A stretch of DNA of 64,000 nt, taken from the NCBI GenBank assembly GCA_024720975.1, contig JANJXX010000002.1, positions 1 to 64,000 on the forward strand, read 5' to 3'. Numbering within the stretch: position 1 is the stretch's first letter; every line of letters begins with the position of its first letter. Below, one piece after another: positions 1 to 8,087 of the stretch. The DNA is from Candidatus Panguiarchaeum symbiosum (lineage in GTDB: Archaea > Asgardarchaeota > Njordarchaeia > Njordarchaeales > Panguiarchaeaceae). The translations under genes were made by a program, and so were the position numbers. The notes beneath the pieces are model-generated. The model worked only from the letters and a program-made list of their open reading frames with translations. It had not been told where the DNA came from and did not search any database.

Positions 1-1064
1 CTGCTGGCATCAGGTAAACCCAACGATAGTGGTTTAATACACAAAACGCTGAATTGCCTTCTGCCAGTTATGCCCCTGATAAATTTGCTAATAGCATCCG
101 GTACTAAGAAATAAATCTCGTTTCTCGTTTGTATTTTTAGCACATCTTCTGCTCTTGCACCAAGTGCTAAAAAATCCTTAAGAGATTGCGAAATGTCTAG
201 GGAATCTATTGAGACTGATCCGTCTAAACCCTTGGATATATCAACGATTTCTGGTATCCACTTGAGCTCTCCTCTAGCTACTAAGTCGTAAGCTAGAGAA
301 TGTATTAGCGGCTTTATGGTACCAGCCTGATCGGCTACTACAACATACCTATGGTTCTTGAGTACATCAACCAAGTAGTTTGCTAATGACGAATCAAATT
401 TCAAAATCCCTGTGAGACGAACCATATCAAGCATCTTTTGTGCTAGAAGCACGTTAAAGATCGATTTAAACATAACACCAAATGCTAAAACAACCACGGG
501 TCCAGATCCAATTTCTATCGTTGATGTATCAATTGTCATTGAAGTCTTTGTTTCTACCGGTTGAGATGATATAACCAAACTTTCCTCAATCAAAGATGGT
601 TCGCAGATAATTATTCCGCTCCTTTTGTTTCTTGCCAAGGTTAACATGGAGTTGGCAAAAGCTTCTAAATCGAATGGTAGTAGTAGCTCTGTACCATGCC
701 TAATTGAGTAACATAGTATATCTCTAACCAACTCCTCACTTCTGGCTAATATAACAAAGATACAGAGTTTGACATCAAGTTTTTTCCCATTTTGCTGTAA
801 AATGGGGACAATATTGTTGAGCAAACCTATAACTCTGGAAACTTCGAATTTTTCAGGCGATAAAACCACTACTGTATTAACAGGATCAGCAGACCACTCA
901 GATATGAAGCCTTCAAGGGACTTTATGTATTTTTTCCTCAATTTCTTAAGCGATATCTGTGAAGCTACTTTCAGGGATATGGGGTCTATCGCAAAGTGTA
1001 TTATGTCTATGTTTGCTTCCAGAGACAGTCTCTCTAGAACATATGGAAGCGAAAGCATCTGCAC
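1..1064 (-). CDS. Unrecognised protein, C-terminus cut off by window edge
   Basis: An uninterrupted minus-strand frame of about 354 codons runs from base 1064 to the window edge, so the C-terminus is missing. The start is placed at a GTG (1064-1062) because GGTGG lies six bases upstream, the spacing used by most genes here; an ATG two codons later is the alternative. The protein looks soluble, with alternating hydrophobic strands and amphipathic helices and no signal peptide. The segment around residues 190-290 (a GSGPVVVLAFG-like strand, then VVVADQ about 60 residues later) faintly recalls the C-terminal Rossmann-like domain of transketolase and 2-oxoacid oxidoreductases. That is a weak impression, not an assignment. 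It is transcribed away from the methionine aminopeptidase end. Confidence 0.6.
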   Translation of the reverse strand, partial: MQMLSLPYVLERLSLEANIDIIHFAIDPISLKVASQISLKKLRKKYIKSLEGFISEWSADPVNTVVVLSPEKFEVSRVIGLLNNIVPILQQNGKKLDVKLCIFVILARSEELVRDILCYSIRHGTELLLPFDLEAFANSMLTLARNKRSGIIICEPSLIEESLVISSQPVETKTSMTIDTSTIEIGSGPVVVLAFGVMFKSIFNVLLAQKMLDMVRLTGILKFDSSLANYLVDVLKNHRYVVVADQAGTIKPLIHSLAYDLVARGELKWIPEIVDISKGLDGSVSIDSLDISQSLKDFLALGARAEDVLKIQTRNEIYFLVPDAISKFIRGITGRRQFSVLCIKPLSLGLPDAS

Positions 1065-1168
1065 AACTTTCCACCGACTTTTCAGTTATTTCGCCACTTA
1101 AAGTAATCAAAAAGAAGTTATAATAATTGACTAGAAGCGATATTTACCCGAGGGGCTATCCTATAAAA

Positions 1169-2074
1169 CTACCATGCTGTAAGAATCTCTGCTGAGTTAG
1201 TTCCTACGAGAATCGTATGCTCAAATTGCGCCACTAGGCGATTTCGTGCCTCTACTAATGCTGGATATATGTTTACTTTTCCTTCTAGATGGCACGCCAG
1301 CAAGTGCTTGTGAATGGTATCATAAAACTCTCTTTCGGCTCTGGCTTTATCAATCCATCTCAGTGTGAATGGTAGGGTTCGGAAGTTCTGATGCAGCATC
1401 TCTAATACTTTGTCTTTTCCTGGGTTTTTTATGGAGTATATGCCTACCATAGCCATATTAGGTCGCGTGTAAGAATCCATTGGTGATGCAACAAGAAATG
1501 GTTCAATCGCAATGATCATCCCAGCTCTTAGCTTTGGGGTAAATTTTCGAGGAACGTTGGGAATTAAGATACCGCTATGAAGTTTATACTCCTCTAGGGA
1601 ATGTCCCCCTAGATCCACTAGTACTCCAAACCCCTCCTCATGAGCTTCTTTGGAGATGATATTGCCGATTTCCCCGACTCTTATACCATCTTTTGTGAGC
1701 TCTATAGCTTTCTCTAGTGCACGTTGCGTTGCTTTGATTAAGGCCTCCACTTTTCCATTTAGATTGATAGATACTGTTACGGCTGTGTCAGCTATCGCCC
1801 CCGATGTGGGATGCAGGACGCCCAAATCAAGCTTCACAAGGGCTTTTTTTGAGACCTCTGAAAAATCAAAAGGTGTTGCTGTATAATGAGCAACGACCTC
1901 ATTAATGCTTATGTTTACCGGGAAGGCTGGTCTGTAACCAGCCTCTCTGATCAGGTCCTCTATTTTATCACATAATTCTAGGAGCCGAACCCCCGGCTTT
2001 ACTAGTGTCACAGCCTTGCGAAGAATCTCACCAGCGACTCGCCCAACTTCTTTCCAAGCTTCTATGTTTCTCAT
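1169..2074 (-). CDS. map: Methionine aminopeptidase, archaeal type II
   Basis: Removes the initiator methionine from nascent proteins in the cytosol. The 301-residue reading shows the pita-bread fold ligands expected of MetAP: Asp83 in LDLG, Asp96 in IADTAVTV, His158 in GGHSLEEYKLHSG, Glu191 in IAIEPF and Glu285 in FEHT. The two aspartates are 13 residues apart instead of the usual 11, suggesting a two-residue insertion in the hairpin. The start is the ATG at 2074, because MRNIEAWKEVGRVAGE aligns with the N-terminus of archaeal MetAPs and an AGGA-type ribosome binding site precedes it. A GTG seven codons upstream (2095) would give 308 residues but has no visible binding site. It follows the ATP synthase C gene on the same strand. 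Confidence 0.95.
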   Translation of the reverse strand: MRNIEAWKEVGRVAGEILRKAVTLVKPGVRLLELCDKIEDLIREAGYRPAFPVNISINEVVAHYTATPFDFSEVSKKALVKLDLGVLHPTSGAIADTAVTVSINLNGKVEALIKATQRALEKAIELTKDGIRVGEIGNIISKEAHEEGFGVLVDLGGHSLEEYKLHSGILIPNVPRKFTPKLRAGMIIAIEPFLVASPMDSYTRPNMAMVGIYSIKNPGKDKVLEMLHQNFRTLPFTLRWIDKARAEREFYDTIHKHLLACHLEGKVNIYPALVEARNRLVAQFEHTILVGTNSAEILTAW

Positions 2075-2129
2075 ACTCATTTCCTTTTTAGGCACTAAAT
2101 TTAAGTTGTTCCGCTAAGCATAAAAGTGA

Positions 2130-3164
2130 CTATACAATGATCATTTGCTGAATTATTTCATGTCTAAGACCTTTGGCTATAGCCTCTGTGAGTATTCTTA
2201 AGTTCTCGTATTCAAATTCGAAGAGTTTGTATATACCAAAGACATAGGGAAATCCTATGGGATTTTTAGGCAGGGCACGCAGAGCTTCTCTTAGTATTAG
2301 ACGCTCACCAAGAGTTCTTGCAAAAAAGTCCATGCCAATCAGATATTGCTCAATTATTTCGCTGTAGACTTGTGGAACTACCTCCACTACTGAACGTCCC
2401 TCCAGGGCATATAGTTCCTTAAGTTTTTTCACAGCTACCCTGTAAGATTTTTCGATGAGCATTTTGTCTAAGTAGTCCACAGCAAAACCATACTTCATTG
2501 GCCCGAGGGCAATTGATATATTCATTAAGTCTATCTCGGTTCCAATAATTGCCCAGATAATAGCCGCATCCTCACCGGGAATTTCTTTCAATTTTTCTAT
2601 AAGCTTTTTGTAATAGGTGCTCCAGAACGAGAGTTCAATTGCATAGAAACTTTTATATTTTTCCCACAAGTTCATTGCTAATTCTAGTGCTTCGCCGAAG
2701 AGGGCTTTCGGCAGAACCTCTAATAATTCTTTCATATTTCCTGCCTTTAGTAGTTGTTCATAGTTAAGCATAGAAAACTTGTACCTGTAACTCTCTGCGG
2801 GCGCGTGAGGGATGCCTCTTATCGTCTCCGAGAGAATCCTAAGCAAGTTTTTGATATCAAATTTAAGTATGTAAGAACGCATGAACTCGTCGTATGGGCG
2901 CGGTAAACCGGACAATATCATCTGTAGTCTTTCCTCAAACACATCAAGAAATAGTCTTAAAAGTGCGTCCTCGCTTATCTCTTTGCCAAGTTGAGTGAGC
3001 TTTTCACCATAATAGGTAGCATACATATAATTAACAAATTCGTCCAGTGATTTAGCCTTGGCAAGATAGTTACTGATGTATGCAGTATCGATTAGGCGTA
3101 CTCTATTTGCATGGCACCTAGCAGTCAAGTAAGCCAAATCTTGTGCAGGCATCATACTTCTCAT
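2130..3164 (-). CDS. atpC: A/V-type ATP synthase subunit C
   Basis: Subunit C (equivalent to the eukaryotic V-ATPase d/AC39 subunit) is the funnel-shaped cap that joins the central stalk to the membrane proteolipid ring. The 344-residue length and all-helical composition match the family, with the typical N-terminal stretch of an YLTARCHANRVRLI-like segment followed by a YMYATYYG-like segment. The ATG at 3164 overlaps the stop of atpD in an ATGA arrangement, implying translational coupling. A second ATG three codons inside (3155) has a better-spaced GGATGA ahead of it and may be the real start. It is the last gene of the I-membrane protein-D-C unit. Confidence 0.9.
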   Translation of the reverse strand: MRSMMPAQDLAYLTARCHANRVRLIDTAYISNYLAKAKSLDEFVNYMYATYYGEKLTQLGKEISEDALLRLFLDVFEERLQMILSGLPRPYDEFMRSYILKFDIKNLLRILSETIRGIPHAPAESYRYKFSMLNYEQLLKAGNMKELLEVLPKALFGEALELAMNLWEKYKSFYAIELSFWSTYYKKLIEKLKEIPGEDAAIIWAIIGTEIDLMNISIALGPMKYGFAVDYLDKMLIEKSYRVAVKKLKELYALEGRSVVEVVPQVYSEIIEQYLIGMDFFARTLGERLILREALRALPKNPIGFPYVFGIYKLFEFEYENLRILTEAIAKGLRHEIIQQMIIV

Positions 3165-3754
3165 CCCGAAAAAAGTACTCGGAGAGAAGAGAGTTCAGAA
3201 AGGAGCATCTCAGATAACATCATATTTATGTATTTAATTCTCTCTTCAAGCGATGGAATTGACACCTTCTCGAGGGTATTAACGATTCTATTTGTGATCT
3301 CGATCTCTCGGAGCAAAATTAAAAGCTCCGTTAGACTACTCACGAGTTTGAGTATGTTTGGCAACTCCTCATAGAACTTGCTAGCTATAGCTCTCAAGCC
3401 CTCTGGATACTCTACTGTAGAGGGTATATTAGCAATCCTAAATTCTGGTGCGTAATAACCTCCCTTTGAAATCCATATTACCTCAACTTCAATCCTCTCT
3501 TTAGCGATGGGCTCATATGCCCTTACTGCCTCCTCATACTTTATCAGATTGGCATAGAGAAGCTCCAAAATTTCTAGAATGTTCCTCTTAAGGAAGGATA
3601 TTATATCTACTAGCAGAACAATCGAGCTTTTAAGTGCTTCCCGCAGCGAGTCCCGCTTTTGCTCTAGGATTCTCTTTGCGGAGCGCATCAATCGAAGTTT
3701 CTCTTTAAGTTCAATTAGAGCAAGCTTCGTAGGAGTTACATGCCCTATGCTCAT
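3161..3754 (-). CDS. atpD: A/V-type ATP synthase subunit D (central stalk)
   Basis: Subunit D forms the long coiled-coil rotor shaft inside the catalytic A3B3 head. The N-terminal motif VTPTKLALIELKEKL followed by KRILEQKRDSL is characteristic of the family, and the rest is two long helices with a small central insertion. I place the start at the ATG at 3754 (MSIGHVTPTK): it follows the stop of the upstream small membrane gene at once (TAATATG) and matches family N-termini. A longer reading from 3778 would overlap that gene. The 197-residue length is normal. Confidence 0.92.
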   Translation of the reverse strand: MSIGHVTPTKLALIELKEKLRLMRSAKRILEQKRDSLREALKSSIVLLVDIISFLKRNILEILELLYANLIKYEEAVRAYEPIAKERIEVEVIWISKGGYYAPEFRIANIPSTVEYPEGLRAIASKFYEELPNILKLVSSLTELLILLREIEITNRIVNTLEKVSIPSLEERIKYINMMLSEMLLSELSSLRVLFSG

Positions 3755-3755
3755 A

Positions 3756-4022
3756 TTATCCCCATAGCTTAGACCCAAAAATTATTTTTCCCAGTAAGAT
3801 TGGCAAAACAGTTGCTACAAAAATACCAGCTAGAATTACCAAAGCGAGCGCCAATAAATGTACTTCCAAGCGCAATACATTGATATAAGCTCGTATTATT
3901 AACAAGACGGTTATTTGCACGAATATTAAAAGGGAGAAATATACTACTGCCCTCCTTAAATTTTTCCTCCTTAGTTCTTCTTTTGAAATATCTCCCTGGT
4001 TTAACATACACTGACACTTCAT
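3756..4022 (-). CDS. Small two-helix membrane protein inside ATP synthase operon
   Basis: An 88-residue protein with a charged N-terminus (ISKEELRRKNLRRAV) and two strongly hydrophobic segments at about residues 27-48 and 54-80. Its ATG lies one base after the stop of atpI and its stop abuts the ATG of atpD, so it is co-translated within the ATP synthase unit. I do not recognise it as a named subunit. A 105-residue H and a 340-residue E gene occur elsewhere in the window, so it is not one of those. It could be an accessory membrane subunit or assembly factor; that inference rests on position and topology alone. The cysteine-containing N-terminus (MKCQCM) may begin a few codons further in. Confidence 0.7.
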   Translation of the reverse strand: MKCQCMLNQGDISKEELRRKNLRRAVVYFSLLIFVQITVLLIIRAYINVLRLEVHLLALALVILAGIFVATVLPILLGKIIFGSKLWG

Positions 4023-4023
4023 T

Positions 4024-6009
4024 TTATCCTAACGCGAATGGTTTGAAATATCTTCCTCCTCCTAAGTACCACTTCGTAGAGAATTCATATAAGAGAAGCC
4101 TTAAAGCTTGTAAGCTTACTACAATCGTTTCTAGTATTATTATCAGTAAGTTAAGAAAGGCTAACCCAGCCACATAAGTAAGCGTCCCCATTACCTTAAA
4201 TTTGCTTGCTATGATACTGAATGCCGCATGGCCTATGAGGAAGCCAGCTAATCGAGAGAATGAAAGCGTATTTGATATCATACCAATTGGCATTTCTATG
4301 AGCTTGGATGCATATTCTCCTAGATTTCTCTCAATAATGCCGCTGATGATAAGGAGCCCAACACCACTCAGTATCATGTATACTGGCCAGCTCTTTGACG
4401 GGTCTAGGATGTTTAGCACTTCCATACCGTACTTTTCGAATACTAGCTCTATTCTGACGTTTATTATGGGTACAGTAACTGGAGGCAACAGAGTTATGCC
4501 TAAGAAGTGGAAACCAAGTGAGATCAAACCTATGTACATCAGCATTCCAGGCAGTGCCCATTCACCCAGGATTCCTTCAATGTAGTGACCATGCTTGATG
4601 TTCTTGTACATAAATAAGAGCATTGCTAGGATTATTTCTGCAATCCCAATAAACAGAGCTATTTTGATAACCCATTTGATGCTTGCCATATCTTCTACCC
4701 AGTGTTCCTTCAAGAAGGGCAACAACGGAGGGTATAGTCCAATCAAGAAGCATTCACCGAATAGTATGCCGAATAATGTTGCAGAAAATCCTGCTAGCAT
4801 GAGAATTGCCCCTGCCTTTTTCCCAGAGAACCCCAAGAGCTTTTCTATACCAACTCGAATTTTCTTGACGCCAGCAAACATGGCACCTAATGCAAACAGA
4901 ACCGCTCCCTGCCCTATGTCCGGAAACATGTAACCAAACATGAGAGCCCATAAGATGCTCACTAAAATCCAAGGGAATATATCGCCCTCTCCAGGATAGC
5001 CCATCTGCGCTAGAATCGATGCTAAAGGAGATAATGAACCTCGTATCTTTACGTAGGAAGGCGGAGCTTCACCTTTTAAGGGTTTTTCTCTTCTTATCAG
5101 TATACTAGGACTCAGATTCTTAAGTAGACGCTCAAACTCTTCAAAGTACTCTTCAGGAATCCAGCATAGAGCGACTCCAATATACTCCCCTTTAGCAGTC
5201 ATTGTCTTCGCTGTGAGTATTTTGCGCGATATATTGGCTTTGTACCAAAGTTTCACTAAACTTAGGGCTCGCTCTTGAAAAGATACTTCAAACTCTGCAG
5301 TGAGCTTCTTTATACTGCTCTCTATGTCATAGATAGTGTTCTCTAGGTCCTTTATGTTTCTTGGAATTTCGTCTATATCTAGACTTAATTCGTTGACGCC
5401 AGGAACTTTTAGAACCGCTAGTGCAGCGTTTAGAATATCTCTTGAGGGTGCTGAAACAAATGCAATTACATCACCCGCGAGGCCTACGTTTCTACGTAGA
5501 TCCTTGGGTATTTCCATAGTCTCGAAGTCCAGATTCATCGCTGAAAGATTTTCAAGAACAAAATCTCGCAGTTCAGCATGAAGAGTTACAATGGCTGAAA
5601 ATTCCCTGCTAAGAATTTCCAACACTTTCTGTGAATTTCTGGCTAGGCCATATATTAACCTTAATTTTGATAGCTTTTCTTTTAATTTTTCTACGTGAGT
5701 TGAGATTTCAAAGAATTCCTCTAAGTTCTTTAATTCCTGCTGGATTTCACCCAAGTCATATAATTTTACAGGAACAACACCTGCTACCTTATTGACATGC
5801 TCCTTTATATCGACATTATTTTTTTGAGCTAGTTTTTCTAAGAGCCCTATAAGTAAATGAAAACTATGTAGTTCTGTTGGTACCTCTTTTTTAAAACCTA
5901 CAAATTTGTCCTCCGGGACACTGATAAGCTCCGCCTTACCGAATTTGCCTATCAGCAGTATTATGTCGTCTTCAAGCCTTTTAGGATATATTATTGCGAC
6001 CTTATACAT
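4024..6009 (-). CDS. atpI: A/V-type ATP synthase subunit I (subunit a)
   Basis: Subunit I carries the proton or sodium half-channels and the stator anchor. The N-terminal half (to about residue 330) is soluble with long coiled coils. The C-terminal half has about seven membrane helices and family signatures such as LMFGYMFPDIGQG and LFGECFLIGLYPP. A conserved arginine near the end (ISNTLSFSRLAGF) is the expected channel arginine. The start is the ATG at 6009 (MYKVAIIYPKRLEDD), since GGTGA lies eight bases upstream; a TTG at 6024 would overlap that site. Length (661 residues) is normal. It is divergent from the proteolipid gene, with a short shared control region between. Confidence 0.93.
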   Translation of the reverse strand: MYKVAIIYPKRLEDDIILLIGKFGKAELISVPEDKFVGFKKEVPTELHSFHLLIGLLEKLAQKNNVDIKEHVNKVAGVVPVKLYDLGEIQQELKNLEEFFEISTHVEKLKEKLSKLRLIYGLARNSQKVLEILSREFSAIVTLHAELRDFVLENLSAMNLDFETMEIPKDLRRNVGLAGDVIAFVSAPSRDILNAALAVLKVPGVNELSLDIDEIPRNIKDLENTIYDIESSIKKLTAEFEVSFQERALSLVKLWYKANISRKILTAKTMTAKGEYIGVALCWIPEEYFEEFERLLKNLSPSILIRREKPLKGEAPPSYVKIRGSLSPLASILAQMGYPGEGDIFPWILVSILWALMFGYMFPDIGQGAVLFALGAMFAGVKKIRVGIEKLLGFSGKKAGAILMLAGFSATLFGILFGECFLIGLYPPLLPFLKEHWVEDMASIKWVIKIALFIGIAEIILAMLLFMYKNIKHGHYIEGILGEWALPGMLMYIGLISLGFHFLGITLLPPVTVPIINVRIELVFEKYGMEVLNILDPSKSWPVYMILSGVGLLIISGIIERNLGEYASKLIEMPIGMISNTLSFSRLAGFLIGHAAFSIIASKFKVMGTLTYVAGLAFLNLLIIILETIVVSLQALRLLLYEFSTKWYLGGGRYFKPFALG

Positions 6010-6035
6010 AACTCCTGTCACCAATGCTCGTGAAC

Positions 6036-6044
6036 TATATTAAG
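6036..6044. promoter_or_regulatory. Candidate TATA element between divergent atpI and atpK
   Basis: The 82-base gap between the atpI and atpK starts holds an AT-rich tatattaag element. It is near-symmetrical enough to serve either strand and sits about 25-30 bases before plausible transcription starts on both sides. Divergent control would let the stator subunit and the multi-copy proteolipid be set separately. This is position and composition evidence only. Confidence 0.35.
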
Positions 6045-6091
6045 ACTAAAAAAGGCCGAATAATTACTAATTGTCCCTTAGGTGACGACAT

Positions 6092-6409
6092 ATGCGAACA
6101 CTAGCTGCCATGAGAATAGCATTGGCGCTACTTTCTGTTTGTGTATTAATGCTTATCGCTACCGGTAGTGTCCTCGCACAAGAGCAAGGAACAACGCAGA
6201 GTCAACAAGAGCTGAGAGCTATAGCATCTGCATTAAGCATAGGAATAAGTTGTATAGGAGCAAGCTATGCAGTTGCAAAGACTGGTACAGCTGCTATAGG
6301 CGCCGTTATTGAGCGCCCTGAGGTTTTTGGTAAGGCAATAATTTTCGTCGGTCTTGCTGAAGGTATCGCTATATATGGTTTACTAATAGCGATTCTCCTA
6401 GTTCCGTAG
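6092..6409 (+). CDS. atpK: A/V-type ATP synthase proteolipid subunit K (c ring)
   Basis: The 105-residue protein has an N-terminal signal-peptide-like segment (residues 1-30, ending near VLAQEQG) and then one hairpin of two membrane helices. Helix one is rich in small residues (IGISCIGASYAVAKTGTAAIG) and helix two carries the ion-binding glutamate in a GLAEGIAIYGLL context. This is the two-helix form with a cleavable leader found in several archaea. The ATG at 6092 follows GGTGA by six bases. Separation from the rest of the operon on the opposite strand probably allows higher expression, as the ring needs many copies. Confidence 0.93.
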   Translation: MRTLAAMRIALALLSVCVLMLIATGSVLAQEQGTTQSQQELRAIASALSIGISCIGASYAVAKTGTAAIGAVIERPEVFGKAIIFVGLAEGIAIYGLLIAILLVP

Positions 6410-6725
6410 ATTACTACTAGCAAATTTTCATTTTTTATCAAACAAACGAAACATACCAGAAATGTCTCTGGAAGGAATTAACGCTTGTTTATAGGCAGTA
6501 CTAGAAAACTAGGGCATTTCTCAGGATTATTCCAAGTACAGGCGGCAGATTATGATTTTTCGTTTGCACAAGTCTAACGATATTGAATAGTTAAATGGTG
6601 CTTCTGGTTACAACTCACCATAATATCTACGACAAAAAACACTGGGTTACGTCGACTTTAAGTATAAATAGCTGTTACCTTATTGTGTTGAAGTGCCAGT
6701 TATTAAACAGAACAGAAGTACTAAT
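6410..6725. other. Intergenic region, no gene seen
   Basis: About 316 bases between atpK and the end of the uL6 gene. It holds only chance frames. A TATA-like tttaagtataaatag at about 6656-6670 could drive a short untranslated RNA, but I see no C/D or H/ACA box pattern to support one. Confidence 0.5.
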
Positions 6726-7358
6726 TCACTCCTCTCTAGTCCGCCTCCACAACCAGACTCCATCGAAGAAGACTCTAATGTCTTTTCTATAGCGTCCCCT
6801 TAATTTACACGCATTCTCTAATGCTGCGCTTGTAAGCGATACAGCTTCTATATCGCAGCCTTTTAGATAAACAAGGTCTGGTATCTCCGATCCAGCCTGG
6901 TACTCGATGTTTATTTCAACGTCTCCATATATTGGTACTTGTATAGTGTCTCTTCTGCCATAAAGCCCCTTTATCAGAATCCTCTTATTCTCCTTGTCTA
7001 CTTCGACCCTAGGCGGGAAGTGTCTGTAGACAACTTTATGTATATAGACATATCTTTGCCGCACGCCTTCTATCATTTTTTTGATCTTTGTTGCGGCTGT
7101 TCCTAGGTATTTAGTCTGTCTTCTCTTTCTGGCTTGACCTGCCACGATTATTCTGTTATTATCCCTGATTATATACACCGGTAGGTGAGTGAAATCTTTC
7201 TCAATTTTTCCTTTCGGACCTTCTACACGAACTATTTTCCCGATGATTTCTACTCTAACGTCCGGTGGTACATCTATTATTCGACAGTCTATACCGTATC
7301 CTCCACGTTTTATTGCTTCAAGAATAATCTTTTCGCTCGCTTCATTGGGTTCAATCAT
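6726..7358 (-). CDS. rpl6: Large subunit ribosomal protein uL6
   Basis: uL6 binds 23S rRNA near the factor-binding site. The protein shows the two-repeat L6 architecture, with RVEGPKGKIEKDF in the first repeat and RRDTIQVPIYGDVEI in the second. The start is the ATG at 7358 (MIEPNEASEK), preceded by a GAGGGGG binding site that overlaps the stop of the uS8 gene; the longer GTG reading (7373) would place that site inside the gene. At 210 residues it is slightly longer than most archaeal versions because of its N-terminal part. It ends the uS14-uS8-uL6 unit. The genes usually following it in the archaeal spc-type operon (eL32, eL19, uL18, uS5, uL30, uL15) are absent here; uL30 stands alone at 13892. 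Confidence 0.95.
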   Translation of the reverse strand: MIEPNEASEKIILEAIKRGGYGIDCRIIDVPPDVRVEIIGKIVRVEGPKGKIEKDFTHLPVYIIRDNNRIIVAGQARKRRQTKYLGTAATKIKKMIEGVRQRYVYIHKVVYRHFPPRVEVDKENKRILIKGLYGRRDTIQVPIYGDVEINIEYQAGSEIPDLVYLKGCDIEAVSLTSAALENACKLRGRYRKDIRVFFDGVWLWRRTREE

Positions 7359-7373
7359 ATTGTTCCCCCTCAC

Positions 7374-7766
7374 TTAGTAAACGTAAGCAATTAATTTGCC
7401 ACCGATTCTTTCCTTAACGCACTCTATGTGCGTCTTTAAGCCTTTAGGCGTTGAGACTATCAATAAACCCATAGTATATGCTGGGAGATATTTTCGTATC
7501 CACCCCTCTAGATCCTGCCAGCCTGTTGAGAATCGAGGCTTAATGGCACCTATTTCATGAATTTTCCCGTTCAGATGAACTATTATGTACTCTTTCTTGT
7601 TCAACGTCATAGATTTGAAATCCTCTATGTAGCCATGCTCCTTTAAAATTAATAAGACAGCCTTTATGAGTTTGTTTGCAGGGAAGATGTAGACTGTTTT
7701 TTTATTCACAATCTCCGCATTTTTTATCGCTGATAATGCATCTGCAAGTGGATCTAGGCGTGTCAT
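7374..7766 (-). CDS. rps8: Small subunit ribosomal protein uS8
   Basis: uS8 binds the central domain of 16S rRNA during 30S assembly. The 130-residue length and the family pattern (DPLADALSAIKNAE at the N-terminus, then the C-terminal WxRKYLPAYTMGLLIVSTPKG region) are normal for archaea. The start ATG follows an AGGAG binding site formed by the last codons of uS14, so translation of the two genes is probably linked. Confidence 0.96.
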   Translation of the reverse strand: MTRLDPLADALSAIKNAEIVNKKTVYIFPANKLIKAVLLILKEHGYIEDFKSMTLNKKEYIIVHLNGKIHEIGAIKPRFSTGWQDLEGWIRKYLPAYTMGLLIVSTPKGLKTHIECVKERIGGKLIAYVY

Positions 7767-7771
7767 TTAAA

Positions 7772-7999
7772 TCAACTCCTATGAACTGATGATTTTTTGA
7801 AGCCAAGTAGACTGTGAACTTCCCTAAAGCATCTTCGACACAAGTTTAGACCATACTTGTGAATTACAGCCTTGGCTGTACCGCATCTGATACATCTTCT
7901 GGCTCTGACTGTTTTTGCATCAAGTAAAGCTTTCCGTATCAGGTTCAGTCTCTTTAACCTTGAGCTCTTTTGGGTAACTGGCTGAATCTGCCTACTCAT
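7772..7999 (-). CDS. rps14: Small subunit ribosomal protein uS14, zinc form, long N-terminus
   Basis: The C-terminal half carries the zinc-ribbon of archaeal S14 ([22 protein letters not shown]), two CxxC pairs spaced as usual. The protein has 75 residues where most archaeal S14 proteins have about 55; the extra 20 residues form a basic N-terminal tail ([15 protein letters not shown]). The ATG at 7999 has a weak GGCTGA site four to five bases ahead. It is the first gene of the uS14-uS8-uL6 unit. Confidence 0.93.
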   Translation of the reverse strand: MSRQIQPVTQKSSRLKRLNLIRKALLDAKTVRARRCIRCGTAKAVIHKYGLNLCRRCFREVHSLLGFKKSSVHRS

Positions 8000-8046
8000 T
8001 TTTTCAGCCCACAGTAGACTGTCAACTCACTACTATCATCAATAGA

Positions 8047-8058
8047 GCTTTATAAAAT
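8047..8058 (-). promoter_or_regulatory. Candidate TATA box for the uS14-uS8-uL6 operon
   Basis: On the minus strand this reads ATTTTATAAAGC, a good archaeal TATA match, about 50 bases before the uS14 start. It would give a leader of roughly 20-25 bases. No BRE could be judged reliably. Confidence 0.45.
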
Positions 8059-8087
8059 AGTACATTCAAGCAATTAAGTTTTATAGA

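Noticed and set aside
769-1101. 110-codon plus-strand frame
   Set aside because: Lies antisense to a much longer open minus-strand frame with consistent protein-like composition.
3769-4017. 82-codon frame overlapping the small membrane protein
   Set aside because: Different frame from the 88-residue reading, which alone has two clear membrane segments and exact stop-start junctions with both neighbours.
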